Source: Escarpia spicata
Lineage: Eukaryota > Annelida > Polychaeta > Sabellida > Siboglinidae
Reading direction: 5' to 3'
DNA length: 64,000 bases
Assembly (NCBI GenBank): GCA_963995525.1
Contig: OZ023216.1
Coordinates: 43,796,305-43,860,304 of the forward strand
Numbering within the stretch: position 1 is the stretch's first letter; every line of letters begins with the position of its first letter. Both the position numbers and the translations under genes were made by a program. The notes beneath the pieces were generated by a model. It had not been told where the DNA came from, searched no databases, and saw only the letters and a list, made by a program, of their open reading frames with translations. Shown piece after piece: positions 10,765 to 23,958 of this stretch.

Positions 10765-13467
10765 TTACTTTTTGTTACGTGTGCCTAGTTTTAGGTGAGC
10801 TCTGACGCGCCGTAGGTCAGGGCACTCTGATTGTGTAGAGAGCCATGCGGACCTGTTCGTGAACGGAAGACGAGTGGAGCCGGATATGATATCTTCCACA
10901 GCAACACTCATAACGACAGATTGTTCGATTTGCGATATGAAAGAGCATATCTGGCAATGTGGTTCATGGCATTCCGGTGCGTTTCTGCTTGCGAAGTCGG
11001 ATGGTATGTTTGATGAACCCGCCAGGTGGCGCACTGTGACTTGGTATCGGGCGACAACTGACAGAAACGATGTCACGCGAGGGCGAGATGAAAATTCGCC
11101 ACGGCATAGTTTGTCAATGGCCTGCACACACGGTTTGCTGTCGGTGAGTAGACACGGCTTCGACTTTGATTGTATGATGTACGGGCTGAAGTGTTTGACT
11201 GCTGCAGCAATACCTAACGCTTCGATTTCGCAGGGTAGCCATGTAACTTGGTGTTTCTTTAGTTTGGCGCTGAAAAACCCGGCAAGACGGGTCTGTCCAT
11301 TTCGCGAAACGTATAGTGTGGATCCGATGCCACGTTTGGTAACCGAACCGTCGGTAACGATCCATAGTTGGTCACTGGGCCGCGGTAATGTGATCGATCT
11401 GTTGGTGGAGAGTGTGTTTTGGGCGACACGGAACGCCTCGCGAATGTCATCAGTCCATGTCAATGTCTCCTGTGATTTCATGCCCGCAATGTACGACTCG
11501 AGGGGTGCAAGTACTTTGGAACACTGAGAGATGACGCGTCCCAACACTTTATATGCTCCAACGAAGGAACGAAGTCCGAGAACGGTTTGTGGCGGTGTGC
11601 ACGATGCCAGAGTAGCGATGCGGTGAGGACTGGCATGTAGTGTACCTTCTGACCACACCCAGCCTAGGATGGTCGTTGATTTGGGGCAAACCCTGGTCTT
11701 CTTTGCTGAAAGTCGTAAGTCGCATCGAGCAAGGGCACCAAGGACACGACTCCAGTTGTCTAGTAGCTCTTGTGGCGAGTTGCCCCCGCAGTACAAATCG
11801 TCAGCCAACGTGGCGACGACGCCCTCTTGTAACAGATCACCAAAGACTCGGCACATGAGTTCTTCCAATGCCGTCTCCGAGCCGGGCATGCCCATGGCAC
11901 ATCGTGTGTACACGAGAACTCCACGAAAGGGTGTCGCAAATCCGCAGTATTTGATTGAGTCCTTCGATAGAGGGATCTGATAGAATGCATTCGTCAAGTC
12001 TGATACAACGATGTACATCCAACAAGCTATGAATCTTAGTGTCGAATCCACGTCTGGCATGAGAGAAGGCTGCGGCTTGCTGTAACGTCCTACTTCCGTG
12101 AAGGCAGTGACGAGTCGTGATCCTCCATTAGCTTTGCGTACGAGAAATGACGGGTTAAGGTATTCGACCACCACCCCGATATCTTTTGGACGACGGAATA
12201 TACCGGCCGCCTCCAAATCATCAAACTTTTCCTGAAGTTCGACGAGTTTGTCGCGAGCGTATTGCGGACACCTCCCCTTTCGCTGCGGGGGTTGGACTGG
12301 TCCCATGTTTACAGTTGCTGTGAATGGGCCCGCATGCCCGTTGTATCCTACCATTTTCGAGTTGAACACGGTGTCAAATTGTTGATGCAGATTGCGGAAC
12401 TGGTTGCGCAAGTCGTCAGACAAGAGGTTGCCACTGTCTAGTTCGATAGTGTCTGAAAATTGCACGTCTGCTGCGTGTGTGCTTGTGTTTTTGACTACGA
12501 TGTCTTCCACGTAGTTGGTGTCACATGCTGTGGTACCACGCACTTGGCAAAAGTGCTCGTTGCGTCCTATTTTCAAGGGATGTGTACACGTGTTTAGTAA
12601 AGGGATTTTGTCCCCGACTGCCTCGACAATGGTAGGTTGGGGCCAATCTTGGTAGTGCAATGCTGACTTATGATCGTTACGAGGTTCGATCGCCACTACA
12701 AGATCGTCGAGTGCTGATGGAATAGACAGTTCTATGTAGTCGCCTGGCCAAACAGTAGTGGACGCGGGTGGCGCACGCAACACGTAGGCCTGCGCTCTGC
12801 GAATCGTGTGATATTGGGAACGGTTGACGTTCTCCATCCCGTAGTGTATCACAGTTTCGTCAATGCTGATCTGATTTTTGGCGGGACGAACGGATATGTC
12901 ATTGATTGTCATGAATGGTGTTCCCGCAAGTACAGCGACATCCAAGTGTTTAACGACAAGGGCATCGAGGTGTAGGTCAAGATTATCCCGCGATAACACG
13001 AGCCTTGTTTCTCCGACTACATTGAGTGGGGTTACACCATCAGCTTGTCTTGCGAGCTGGGAGCTTTTGGTGATTTTTGCACAAATTGACCTGGCCACCG
13101 TCTCTCTAATCATGTTGGTTTCGGCACCAGTGTCGAGGGTAAGACGTATTGGGTGATAACGATGGAACGCCTTGAAGAATGGCGACTGTTTCGTATTTAC
13201 GCGACAAGTCGCCGACACGTTTTGTACGTCATTGACGTAGTCGTCATTCACTGGTGGTTTATCGTCTCCGCTATCTTCGCAGTTTAGTCCTGTCACGTTG
13301 CGTGCCTTATTCATGAACAGTCTGTCTTGCTCGGGCAAGTACGTGCAAGCGCTTAGATAGTGGTCTACTATCGGTCTACCAGCCTGCTTACAGAGTGGGC
13401 ATTGTTTTGCTCGTTGGGTTCGTTGGTAGCTTTGTGGGCGAGCGGGCCCAGAGCGTGTGCGATTCAA
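10765..13467 (-). pseudogene. LTR retrotransposon: protease, reverse transcriptase, RNase H
   Basis: About 900 codons. A Cys/His cluster ([19 protein letters not shown]) lies near the N-terminus, then an aspartic protease active site (LDTGAETN, near residue 110). The RT domain has SDLTNAFYQIPL, CAMGMPGSE and the catalytic LADDLY (about residues 510-590), and RNase H starts at WIVTDGSVTK (about residue 705). There is no ATG at the start: the frame opens directly at a deletion junction with Gag near 13466. All polymerase motifs appear present, so the copy is fairly young despite its broken frame. The protein would normally be part of a Gag-Pol polyprotein processed by its own protease. Confidence 0.9.
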
Positions 13468-13848
13468 GTTTTATGTCGGCGAAATCTATGAAGTGAGCGC
13501 CGCTTGTCTGAAACCCGAAGTGAAGTCTGATTGCCTGCCATATGGAGTTGACGAATGTCGAGTTTTTGACGATGGTATTTCGCGATATGATCGGGCAGAA
13601 GTTGGTAATCTGCCCAAGCATTAATTCTAAGTGCGCGACTTTTTGTTGTGCCGTTCGCCTAACCAAGCCTGGTGTGTCTTCGGTATCGTCAAGTAAGCCT
13701 CTGAGTGGAGAAGTGTTAGTTTTCTTTCCCCATGTTGCCTTGTCGATTAAGAATGGTGCGAAATTCGCGTCCAATGATAGAGTATATTGGAGGTTTTGGC
13801 GCCAGCTCTCACATGACGTCAGTGTTTCGTGTTTTGAAAGAGACCACC
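13466..13848 (-). pseudogene. LTR retrotransposon: Gag fragment
   Basis: The frame is open from about 13848 and contains [40 protein letters not shown] and [14 protein letters not shown]. This is a capsid-like segment known from gypsy-type elements of aquatic animals. The protein then jumps straight into the sequence before the Pol zinc motif at about 13466-13470, in a different frame. The C-terminal part of Gag is therefore deleted. The N-terminal part is also missing, because the frame closes at a stop just upstream, where the GPCR-like sequence begins. Confidence 0.75.
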
Positions 13849-13874
13849 GACCAAATTAACCCCCATTGCCATGA

Positions 13875-14204
13875 CTATGTCAGCCACACACGACAATAGA
13901 TCTGAGCTAGCAAACCGTGGGCGGCCGGCAAGAAGCGACTGTCTGTGAAGGCCGTCAGAAAGACGAGAAGAGCCACAACGAGGTCGATTAAAGTCTCGTT
14001 GATGACGTAAATAGACGTGACCCTCTTCGCGAGATTGGTGAAGCGAAATTTTTTTACGACCACCGTCAAGTTCACGAACAAACCGATGACACCATTTATT
14101 GCAAACAACAGCTTCATTCGTGCAATGTTCGGAAGCAATGGTACATGGAAGTAGCTGCATCCGTGACACTGCCGTTGTTGGCGACAGGTCCGCAAATGGT
14201 TCAT
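13875..14204 (-). pseudogene. N-terminal fragment of a rhodopsin-like GPCR
   Basis: An ATG at 14202-14204 opens a 109-codon frame. Residues ~31-58 look like TM1 with the NGVIG...N pattern (LLFAINGVIGLFVNLTVVV). A basic intracellular loop follows (KKFRFTNLAKR), then TM2 with the conserved N...LxxD arrangement (YVINETLIDLVVALLVFL), an extracellular loop, and a Cys-Arg-x-Trp (YCRVW) where class A receptors have the ECL1/TM3 boundary Cys. The frame stops four codons later (TAG) at the junction with the retrotransposon. It could be a first exon of a host receptor gene whose donor lies near 13885, or a receptor fragment cut by the element. TM3-TM7 are not seen nearby. Confidence 0.55.
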
Positions 14205-15480
14205 GAACTCGTTAGTTCGTCGTCACTCATGATCATTGTACGATTCCACTTGGTTAGGTCGGTGAGCTAGCGTTTGTGCGTAGAGACAGAATTTGTCACA
14301 CCGTTTCCAGTTGTCGAAATGGATACACTGCAGTGGCTGCGATTTGAGAAAAACACGTTTCTGTATTCCGCTGTTATCTTTTGTTTTGTGCGTTCCATCA
14401 TTTGACATTCCGACCTCTCGCCGAGCCTGCCAGTTGTTATGGTATCTTACACGATCGATGATTTGGGCCCATCGATGCCTGTTAACGACAGAAATAACGA
14501 AATAAAAAAAATACTGAAGTGTCACTGCTCCATCATGTCCGACGGCAAAGAAGCTCGACACGTTTTTTTTTCTTCGCGATTTGTGTTATTTGAAGTTGAA
14601 CAAAGAACGACTTGCACGTGACCACTGGCGTTATCGGATGACTCATGTGGTATGACTAGACGTCTACACAGTCGTCTTTATTACGTTCACACTTGTTATT
14701 TAGTGAAAGGGTGATGGTCGACTGCACATTTTTAAAGGCCAATCTCGATTTACCGACACTGGCGTCGGAATGTCGTGGATATTAGGGGCTGAGGCAACAA
14801 CAAAAGCCTGCTTACAGTATTTATTTAATTCGACTCATAGTCCGAACTCAAAGTGTCAGTTACCCACAGTTCTCGGTCGCCATTGCAGTAATGTTTCCTC
14901 CCTCGCCGTCGTCATCCTCTAGCTTCTGACAGTCGTAATGGACCCGCTCTTTTAGGCTTCACTGCAAACAGAAGTTCCTTGATTTTATAATGCGAATACT
15001 TTATTCTTATGAAAGTATTTAAACTTTATGAAAATGTACCAACGAGGGTTCAAATTAGCTTTGAACGGACAATACGTTATCACAGTTCACGAGATCAGGC
15101 CTCTCTGATATATATATACCGCTTCTATTATATTAAACTTGTAATGTAAAGTTACTTGGTTTATAACGCACATACTTTATTCTTATGAAAATATTAAATA
15201 TATACGACTGCAATGATACAGTGCTTCTAACAGTTAGTTTTATTTACACTTTCTTCAACTTCAACAAACTCATAACAGGCAATAGGTTTATTTACCCTTC
15301 TTGAAATTTTTTAGCGCCCGTCTTTACCAGTAAGTCAAAATAACACAAGACGGTGACCTGCATGATGATGCAATGAGCGCGTTGCAACAGAACAGTCAAA
15401 GACACTCCGAATGAATGTGCTTGGTGTCACGTAACCAGGTACAACACAAGTCGTGCGACAGCTCATGTACTCTCAAGGAC
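14205..15480. other. No gene recognised upstream of the GPCR-like fragment
   Basis: Short open frames on both strands (for example 14223-14561 minus) have no family resemblance. A direct repeat of about 36 bases is visible: the text around 'actttattcttatgaaa' occurs near 14983-15020 and again near 15160-15195. If the GPCR-like fragment is a real first exon, its promoter and 5' UTR would lie here. Confidence 0.4.
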
Positions 15481-15484
15481 TCCG

Positions 15485-16365
15485 GCGGGACGTGCCTCGG
15501 GTCACGTAGACAATGACAGGTACGCGTATGAACGTTTTATAGTCAAAAGAGAGGTATTAAAGGGTTATTATTTTATACAGTTATACCGTACACACAAGGT
15601 AGATTGTCAAGAATCGTTTATTTATGAAAACAAAGCTAATGCAACTGCCAAAAACGAAAGGCACTCAGTACCCTCTTCAGTTTTTATAAATTCAACGACT
15701 TTTGCTAGATAGAGGGTGTGCCTGTTTGCACGATTTTCTCTTCGGTCTGACGTGCCTCGCGTCACGTAGATTGACAAGTACGCGTCTGAAGGTATTATAG
15801 TCAAAAGAGAGGTATTACAGGGTTATTATTTTATACAATTATACCGTACACAATATGATGATCTTGTCAAGAATCGTTTGGAACGTTTATTTAGGCAAAT
15901 ATACCTAACACACAACTGCCAAAAAATGAAAAGCACTCAATGGCCTCTTTAGTTTTTATGAATTCAACGACCTTCGCAAGATAGAGGGAGTGCCTGTTTG
16001 CAAGTTTCTCTAGACTTCAACAATCGAATGCAATATATCAGTGTTTTGTGGCTGGTTCAAATCCAGCTACTATGTCGCTAGATGCACAGTATTACTCCTG
16101 GTTTATGGACATCTCACTGAGTATTGCAATCGTCTGACGTCACGTAGACGTTGACAGGTACGCGTCTGAACGTTGTATTGTTAAAAGAGAGGTATTAACG
16201 GGTTATTATTTTATACAATTATACCGTATACAAAAGGAAGCTTGTCAAGAATCGTTCGGGACGTTTATTTAGGCAAATAAACCTAACACACAACTGCCAA
16301 AAGACGAAAGGCACACAATGACCTCTTTCGTTTTTATAAATTCAACGACCTTCGCTATTAGTTCA
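15485..16365. repeat. Three diverged copies of a ~210-bp repeat
   Basis: Copies lie at about 15485-15740, 15748-16000 and 16133-16365. Each contains, in order, 'tcacgtaga', 'acgcgt.tgaa', 'gtcaaaagagaggtatta', 'gggttattattttatac', 'cttgtcaagaatcgtt', 'caactgccaaaa', 'gaaaggcac' and 'aaattcaacgac'. The first two are in tandem with a shared trailing 'tgcctgtttgca' segment; the third follows after ~130 bases. A fourth copy is at 23955-24170. They look like copies of one transposon's non-coding end or a non-autonomous element. Confidence 0.85.
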
Positions 16366-17656
<1,291 letters not shown>

Positions 17657-17698
17657 CTGTGTGTTCAATAGATGGAACAGCCAAAACAATAACTTCGA

Positions 17699-17995
17699 TC
17701 GACGTTCCGCGACGTTCCATCGCACATGAATATACATTATTGTAGATATTATGACTTTATATTGATGGACATGTTATATTATATCAATAGTTAACTAAGT
17801 GCGAAGTGTCAGTCTCTTGCGAAGCACACACCGAATGGTAGATGAACTTAAAAATCCGCTCCATCGACGTTCCGCGACGTTTCATCGACGTTCCATCAAT
17901 CCGTGTCGTTCCATCGCAAATTAATATACAGTAATGTAGATATTATGCCTTCATATTTAAGGACATGCCGTATTATAGCAATATTTAACTATGTA
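17699..17995. repeat. Direct duplication of a ~110-bp segment
   Basis: The text 'cgacgttccgcgacgtt.catcg', then 'aatatac...gtagatattatg..tt.atatt' and 'ggacatg..tattat' occurs at about 17699-17800 and again at 17864-17995. The second copy also has extra 'gacgttccatc' units. I see no coding potential. Confidence 0.75.
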
Positions 17996-18880
17996 TCATG
18001 TAATACATAATACAGCTGTAGCACCCACTGGACATTCACACGTTACTCCCAATCACTGACTGACACTGCCACTAACTGGACATTTGAGACTAATAAAATA
18101 ATCGACTGCCTAAAATAATTGCCTGGATCTAACTATAAGTACTTGCTTTCTTGGATGTCAGTTGAAACTTGAGTCACTGGCTGTGCACTTTGATCATCAA
18201 AGCTAGTTACATTTACTGACAGCAGATCAGTGACAATCACCTCAGGAATCACATAATACCCAGTAAAACACAGCTACCAATTGACCTTTAGCAAGTTTAG
18301 GCTTTACCCATGCCTACTCAATAGCAGTATGAGTCTATGAGATTTACTACCATGTTTTGTATGATATAAATATATCTTTACTTGCCTTCAGCAATGTAGA
18401 ATACAAAATAACACTTCTTTACTGTTTGTCCATGTGTGATGTACAACATGAATGCTGATTGTAATAACATATAAATTTAATAATCTTGTATTATGTAAAT
18501 TTAAAGAGTAGTAATAATTTATGATTTATGTAGAGAATACTAATCATTTATATGTATATTGTGACCGTAATAGTCTACATATATTACCAAGGGGTAAACG
18601 ACCCAAACTGCATATAGTATGTGTAGAAGTATGTATAGTATATAAAGAAAAGTTTATAAGTTACATCTCTGAAAAGTGTAGAATATGTATACACATTGAT
18701 AGAGATCTTCTAGGCCTCTATGCTCACCTTAGTTTGATAGGGAGCAAGAAAACAACTACACCGGGTGTATGAACATAGGAGGACAATTTATTTTATTATT
18801 TCTGAAAGTTATTTAAATAGCCTGGATATTATTTTGATGTGTTATACTACGCTGTCCATTTTTAGGGGTAGTAGTACTAT
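17996..18880. other. No gene recognised
   Basis: AT-rich intergenic or intronic sequence. An 83-codon open frame at 18521-18772 has no family resemblance and looks like chance. Confidence 0.45.
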
Positions 18881-18986
18881 TGAAAAATGTAACATTTTAT
18901 CAATTTTGGCCATTCCACTTTATGCCTTCACTTGAGTTTCACCACAAATATATGCAAATGACGTCCACGCCAATCCAGCCACCACA

Positions 18987-19095
18987 GACAACAACCGCTG
19001 CATTGGCTCTATCGAGTATCGGTGGTTGCAGTAAAACCAGTTCACTGTCAGGTATTCAGTCTCTTCCCGAGGCTGGGTGCAGCTCTAAACCATTA
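18987..19095 (+). CDS. Exon-like block A (paired with block B)
   Basis: After an acceptor-like 'ccaccacag', the open frame encodes ALSSIGGCSKTSSLSG followed by IQSLPEAGCSS. The same peptide pattern, without indels, recurs in block B at 20188-20300. Over 27 aligned codons I count about six third-position silent changes and six replacements, which hints at coding constraint. The frame continues past the conserved part to a stop at 19111-19113. Where block B has a GTAAGT donor, this copy has 'gtttaagt', so its donor looks damaged. The product is unknown; the Ser/Gly-rich peptide matches no family I know. Confidence 0.35.
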
Positions 19096-20187
19096 CAACC
19101 AATGTCAGTTTAAGTAATGGTATTAATGTACTGTTATGTTCTGGTTTGACCAGTCTAATGTGTGTACAATTATTCAATGTTTGTATGATAGGGTGGTTGT
19201 CAAACTGTCAACTACATAGCACATTTCATTTGCAGATCATTTTTTTAACTTATGTTTCTTTTTATTTAATTTGGAATGTTTGTATTGCAAACATAAATGT
19301 GTATATACAATGCAAGTAAGTATACGTGACACAATATAGCCAAGCCTCAGTGATTGTCATTTCATAATAATTATGCTTATGCTGGCGCACAGATCTGCTA
19401 AAGGCTGCAACTGCTTTAATGTTATGTCACATGACATTTTATCTCTTTAATCACCTGCTGGCTTGCACAGCACAAGATGCTTATGTTCAGTTTCTGATTT
19501 GTATCTTTGAATGTATATTTTAGTGTGTATGTGTTCAGAAGTCAAAATAACTTAATTTAACCTGTTTAAACATACAATGTGTGGAATTATTTTAATAATA
19601 CGTAAGGTAGGGGAGACTCTTAATAAGACATATGATATAATGTCGCTAGTACTATCAGTGAAAAATGGCAAAACTTTTTAATTTTTTGAATAAAATTACT
19701 TTGTGACTTTATTTCCTGTGACCTTCTTTCCAACCCACCTATGCTCTACCTGCACTTACAGGTAGTTAATTATACTGGCAATTGGATGGTGCACAATCCA
19801 AATTGTTTCACATTGTTGGTTCTGACACTTGTAAATTGTCTATTTTGTTTGTTATATACTACAATTTTACAATAAATACAATAATAACTTTGCCACTCTC
19901 ATATCATTTATTGTATTTTTTTTACAACTGGGCAAATGACCTTTTCACACTTGAGTGCTGGGCAAATGACCATTGGGCAAATGATGGTGCAAAATATTTT
20001 TACCTATTAATGAAATTAAAACGTTTATAAGTTACACACCACATGTACACACACATATATTTACATATACATACATATATAATATTATATATATTTACGT
20101 GTAGTAGTGCTGTCAAACCATGTTCACCTTCACAAATAATCTGACTCATTCCATATTCCAATTCATGACTGTTTGACACCACTGCAG
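19096..20187. other. Between exon-like blocks; nothing recognised
   Basis: AT-rich sequence consistent with an intron or intergenic DNA. A triple 'gggcaaatgac'-type direct repeat lies near 19932-19985. No conserved open frame is visible. Confidence 0.4.
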
Positions 20188-20300
20188 CCATCACATATGA
20201 CAAGATCTGTGGTGGCTCTATCGAGCATCAGCGGTCATAGCAAAGGCACCTCACTGTCGGGTGTCCAGTCACTTGCTGAGGCTGGATGCAGCTCAGGACA
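20188..20300 (+). CDS. Exon-like block B, internal-exon signature
   Basis: A polypyrimidine-poor but valid acceptor (ccactgcag, ending 20187) and a strong donor (GTAAGT at 20301) bracket 113 bases that are open in the frame matching block A: VALSSISGHSKGTSLSG then VQSLAEAGCSS. The length is 37 codons plus two bases, so a following exon should start in the complementary phase; none could be identified. It is probably part of a host gene or a captured exon, with unknown function. Confidence 0.4.
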
Positions 20301-23070
20301 GTAAGTAAACGTAAGTATTAATTGCTGATGGTATGCAAACGTGATATATACAGCTGTATATATATATATATACATAAATCATAGCATAACATTTGGAAGA
20401 TATGCAAACATGTGTTTGGTTGTTTTGACAATTATGTTTTATTCTGACCAATCTTATTATTTGGTACACCATCTTTGAAAATGTTTCAACAGCACCCCCC
20501 TCCCCCCCCCCCCCCCCCCCCCCCCCCCCCGTCTTCCGATATCACCACTCCAGCCGAGACAGCAGAGCAGCTGAAGTTATAGCGGCTTGATAGCGACAAC
20601 ATTTAGACTACACCATTTGGTTCAGTCGCCAGTGGAGGTTTTTGTGCCTCCCAGACCAGACTCCACCACTGTATGTGATAGTTTTGCTTGTCTGCACTAG
20701 GATATAATGCAGACGTACAGCAAAATGTCAGGAAGCTGGTATGCAGTACCATCAAAGACAGCGAAAACATACAGTGATGTCATCGATATCTAAACCGATG
20801 CAGTTCACCGAAGAATGCTCGACACTGAACCTGTCTGACAGCATCGAAAGTTGTTGTCACTTCTGCAGACCCTGGCACCCACCGTTCCATCACCAACTAC
20901 AGAGCTAGTCAGGCGCCATCACATTCTTATGTCGAGCAACCTGCATTCTACATTGGTTTCCAGGCAGTCAAGCTAACTGACTGACCTGGAAGCCAGTGTA
21001 CACCCCATCGGCACTGGGGAATCTGTCACGGATTCAACACGACACAATTGGGATCACTCAGTGGACATTCATATGATAAACTGTTAATATGCAGCATGTT
21101 GCATGACTGTAGAATCTTGTCCGAGATCCTGGACAAATACAACTGCCCAGTATGCCATATTAACTTGGAGAGCTAGTGGTACTAAGCACACTAGTTCAAT
21201 TTCCTGTAAACAAAAAGCATATATTCAGTAAACAAAAACAGGCATCATAATAGTGTTGGGAGTAAATAATTATGATGTGTTCATTGTCATAATCAGTATA
21301 TAATGTTTCATGTATGACCTGCATCATTTCATAAGAAAAAAGGCAGTAAGAAATGTTCTACTACAGCTGCATCTATACATGTTGATATCTTAGGAACAGT
21401 CAGTGTTTACCAGGGTTGTTCTGGGGAAGGGTGGCTTGATACAGCATGCAGACATTAGTGGAATATGCAATTTCTCAAAACGGTGAACAATTTTAACTAT
21501 TTTTCTTTACTAGGTGTTCATTGTCATTACATGAATTTAAAAAAAATTTCAATTTCATTACAGTGACGCCTGATCTTAGTCAATATTATAGACTGATTTG
21601 AATTCTGCTTATCAGTAAAGCGCATTTATATTTTTAGTTTTGTTTTCAGTATACAACTTCATGTCAGTATCTGCCATGTAACTACTATACATATTCATGT
21701 TTTACATTTTAAGCCTGAGGTTGAATGGTCAAGGTGAATGTTGGAAATGACGGAATGAGGTGTTATTGTGATACTAACAATATATTTTCCTCGTCAAGTA
21801 TTCAAAGGTTCATAATACGTATGTCTACCTTCTTCAAGAATGACTAATTTATTTTATAAACTTATTTCAGAGTCATCGCCATATGCTAAATACTGTTTAA
21901 AGGTGTATTAATATGTCTGTGTTGATACACTTGTGGGTATAATATACAAGTGCAGAAGTCAATCTAGTTTTCCATGCCCAAGATGTTATTATTAAAATGT
22001 GTATAAAAACAAATGTGGTATATTTAAATGTGCACATTACAATTTTTTGATAACTTATACGTGGTTGATTGTTATAAATTTGAAATTACCTGGATTGTCC
22101 AAATGTGGGCCTGCCGCAGACTATGTATCCTCCCTGTGTCTGCCTGGCCCGGGTGACCGCCTCTAGCCCCTCTTCTGCCTCCTCTCATTCTCATTCATGG
22201 GTTGCAGTGTGATCTCTAGCAATATCACAATTCAAGTTACATATATTATTATGTATTCATATATTGCTGTGGTGAGAGTATATACATATATTGGTAAATA
22301 CATAAGAATAGCCGGCATATGTCAGTTGAAAGGTATCACAGGATACCAATTAATGCATTACATACACTATAGCCAGGCATCAAGGACCACAATGGAGACA
22401 AGTGCGTGCATTTTCTTGTGTAATCCTTATATATGGTGTACTCTAGGTGTATTGATATTTTATGTATTTACACGTTTACATTTTTATATTGAATAAAATC
22501 ATCACCATCATGCTTGTCATAAAAATCTAAATTATTTTGCATACAATGCAAATCAACAATATTCTGCAGTAATAGTATCAACAATATGAGTCACAAAAAT
22601 GTTTTAATAATTACGATCACCAACATAATACTTCCGTGTTTGACGGTCTGTTGCACAAAATTACGGATGCTTCCTGACTAAGTTACTTGGACGATCAACA
22701 GGGGCCTGCTGCCAAAGCAATGTTACTTGTCATTTCGCACCCTCACGTCATCTACTCTCAATATGTATTGTCGGAATAACAGCTTATTAACAACATCCTG
22801 CGTAACCAAATACAATACATATCAAATATTATGCTCGTTGTCACTCTCTGGCTGATATGGTGACTGTCTTAGACTTAGACTTGTCAGGCTCGAGTCGAGT
22901 GTAGACATTCGCAAGTTGCAATTCTCGTTGAATTAATACACGGCTACGCGTTCTTGTTGCTAACTGCAATAGTGTAATACGTACCTTCGTACAACTACTT
23001 TGGAATTATAATCTTCATCTTGATACGCTAAAGCACGTGTGTGTTGTTTTCGAATGCCTGGGATGCCGAT
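20301..23070. other. Long stretch without a recognisable gene; poly-C tract
   Basis: A poly-C run of ~37 bases (20494-20530) is visible. From 20540 to 21180 the composition becomes less AT-rich, and one frame (about 20867-21080) is open except for one stop. It reads ELVRRHHILMSSNL and EASVHPIGTGE, which could be decayed coding sequence, but I cannot place it. The rest is AT-rich intergenic DNA. Confidence 0.4.
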
Positions 23071-23079
23071 CTCGCGTAA

Positions 23080-23155
23080 AGCACGTGACCGAGGTGGCGC
23101 AGTAGGCAGACAGCGCAATTGGCTTTCGCCAGCGATACCCGCTGTAACGACAACT
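23080..23155 (+). repeat. Possible tRNA-derived SINE head (A-box only)
   Basis: The segment 'gaccgaggtggcgcagtagg' fits the polymerase III A-box pattern and resembles the start of tRNA-derived SINEs. A good B-box (ggttcgaatcc type) is not present at the expected distance and no cloverleaf can be drawn, so it is not a functional tRNA gene. Confidence 0.25.
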
Positions 23156-23275
23156 CTTTTTTTTGACGATTAAAAAACAAGTACGCATTTTTAAAAATTA
23201 AACCGACTGTGCGCACTAGTTAAACTATTCACACATTACACATCTGGACATAAAAGAACCGGATTGGCGATGGGC

Positions 23276-23303
23276 AAACGAAGTGATTGAGCACCTTTAA
23301 GCG
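23276..23303 (-). repeat. Right arm of the 28-bp inverted pair
   Basis: Inverted partner of 16961-16988; TGATTGAGCACCT followed by TTAAGC. See that entry. Confidence 0.5.
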
Positions 23304-23496
23304 ATTTGAAAATGTGCGGGTATGGTAAGCCAAATATGACATTTTTCAGTAAGATAGCATTTTAGATCCGAAATCTCTGTTTGAGTAATTATATAAAGTA
23401 AAGTTAGCAACTGTTGTTGAACATATTACCCATCATTATAGTACACATAGGCATATTATGAAGATTGCCTAGATAATAGTCATACATCTTTTTCAG

Positions 23497-23958
23497 GAAT
23501 GGGTCACTGACATGGAGCAAATTGCCATTTGTCAAGAAGGTGGGGATGGCTTAATGGTTAAACTTAGAAAGAAAGGGATAGATTCATTGGTGGCGGTGTC
23601 AAAACTACGATGTGATGGGTTGGCTGAACAATTCAATAATGCAGGTGATCATTATGTCCATGACAAATATGGAAAGACTTACATTGCCTAAAAAAATGTG
23701 ACTAAATCATCTCAGGCGACAAACCAGGTTGTTGCATCAGAATGTATGCCAACTCGTACGACCTCGAGAGGTTACGATTATCAAACTCCCTGTCGCATCA
23801 AACAGGACAACATTGATCTGGTCCAATTCCTGACTTTTCTGCGAAGTCACAACCCATTTTCCACCGACAATGACGAGCACCTGCAAAATGTTGCTATTGG
23901 GGTCACAGCTGATGAGAGAGTCAATGTAGACCAAGCTGTCTTCGGGCTGACATATTGA
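23497..23958 (+). pseudogene. Decayed exon of a transposon-associated, multicopy protein
   Basis: An acceptor-like 'tctttttcag' ends at 23496, and the same frame runs from 23497 to 23958 with one interruption (TAA at 23689-23691). The upstream half has a ICQEGGDGLM start and a VHDKYGKTYI motif. Related multicopy proteins in aquatic genomes have CxxC and VHxxCxxxY zinc-like motifs at these places. Here key cysteines are replaced (for example Asp for Cys in VHDKY), indicating decay. The downstream half includes RGYDYQTPC and NIDLVQFLTFLRSHNPF. One of the ~210-bp repeats begins immediately after the terminal stop, suggesting both belong to one element. The function is unknown. Confidence 0.5.

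Larger units (their letters stand above)
9100..13850 (-). mobile_element. Ty3/gypsy-type LTR retrotransposon, 5'-truncated and mutated
   Basis: Read on the minus strand, the domain order is Gag fragment (about 13848-13466), zinc-knuckle-like Cys/His motif, aspartic protease, reverse transcriptase, RNase H (13467-10765), H2C2 and DDE integrase (about 10760-9800), integrase C-terminal domain and proline-rich tail (9843-9376). The order protease-RT-RNase H-integrase is that of Ty3/gypsy elements. No 5' LTR or start of Gag is present: the element stops abruptly next to a GPCR-like fragment. The Gag-Pol junction has a large internal deletion, and later frames are offset. The base composition is markedly more GC-rich than the surroundings. 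Confidence 0.9.

Noticed and set aside
20867..21080. Decayed reverse-transcriptase-like motif (VHPIGTGE)
   Set aside because: One short motif in an interrupted frame, without neighbouring RT motifs, is not enough.
23080..23155. tRNA gene
   Set aside because: It has an A-box-like start only, with no B-box and no cloverleaf.
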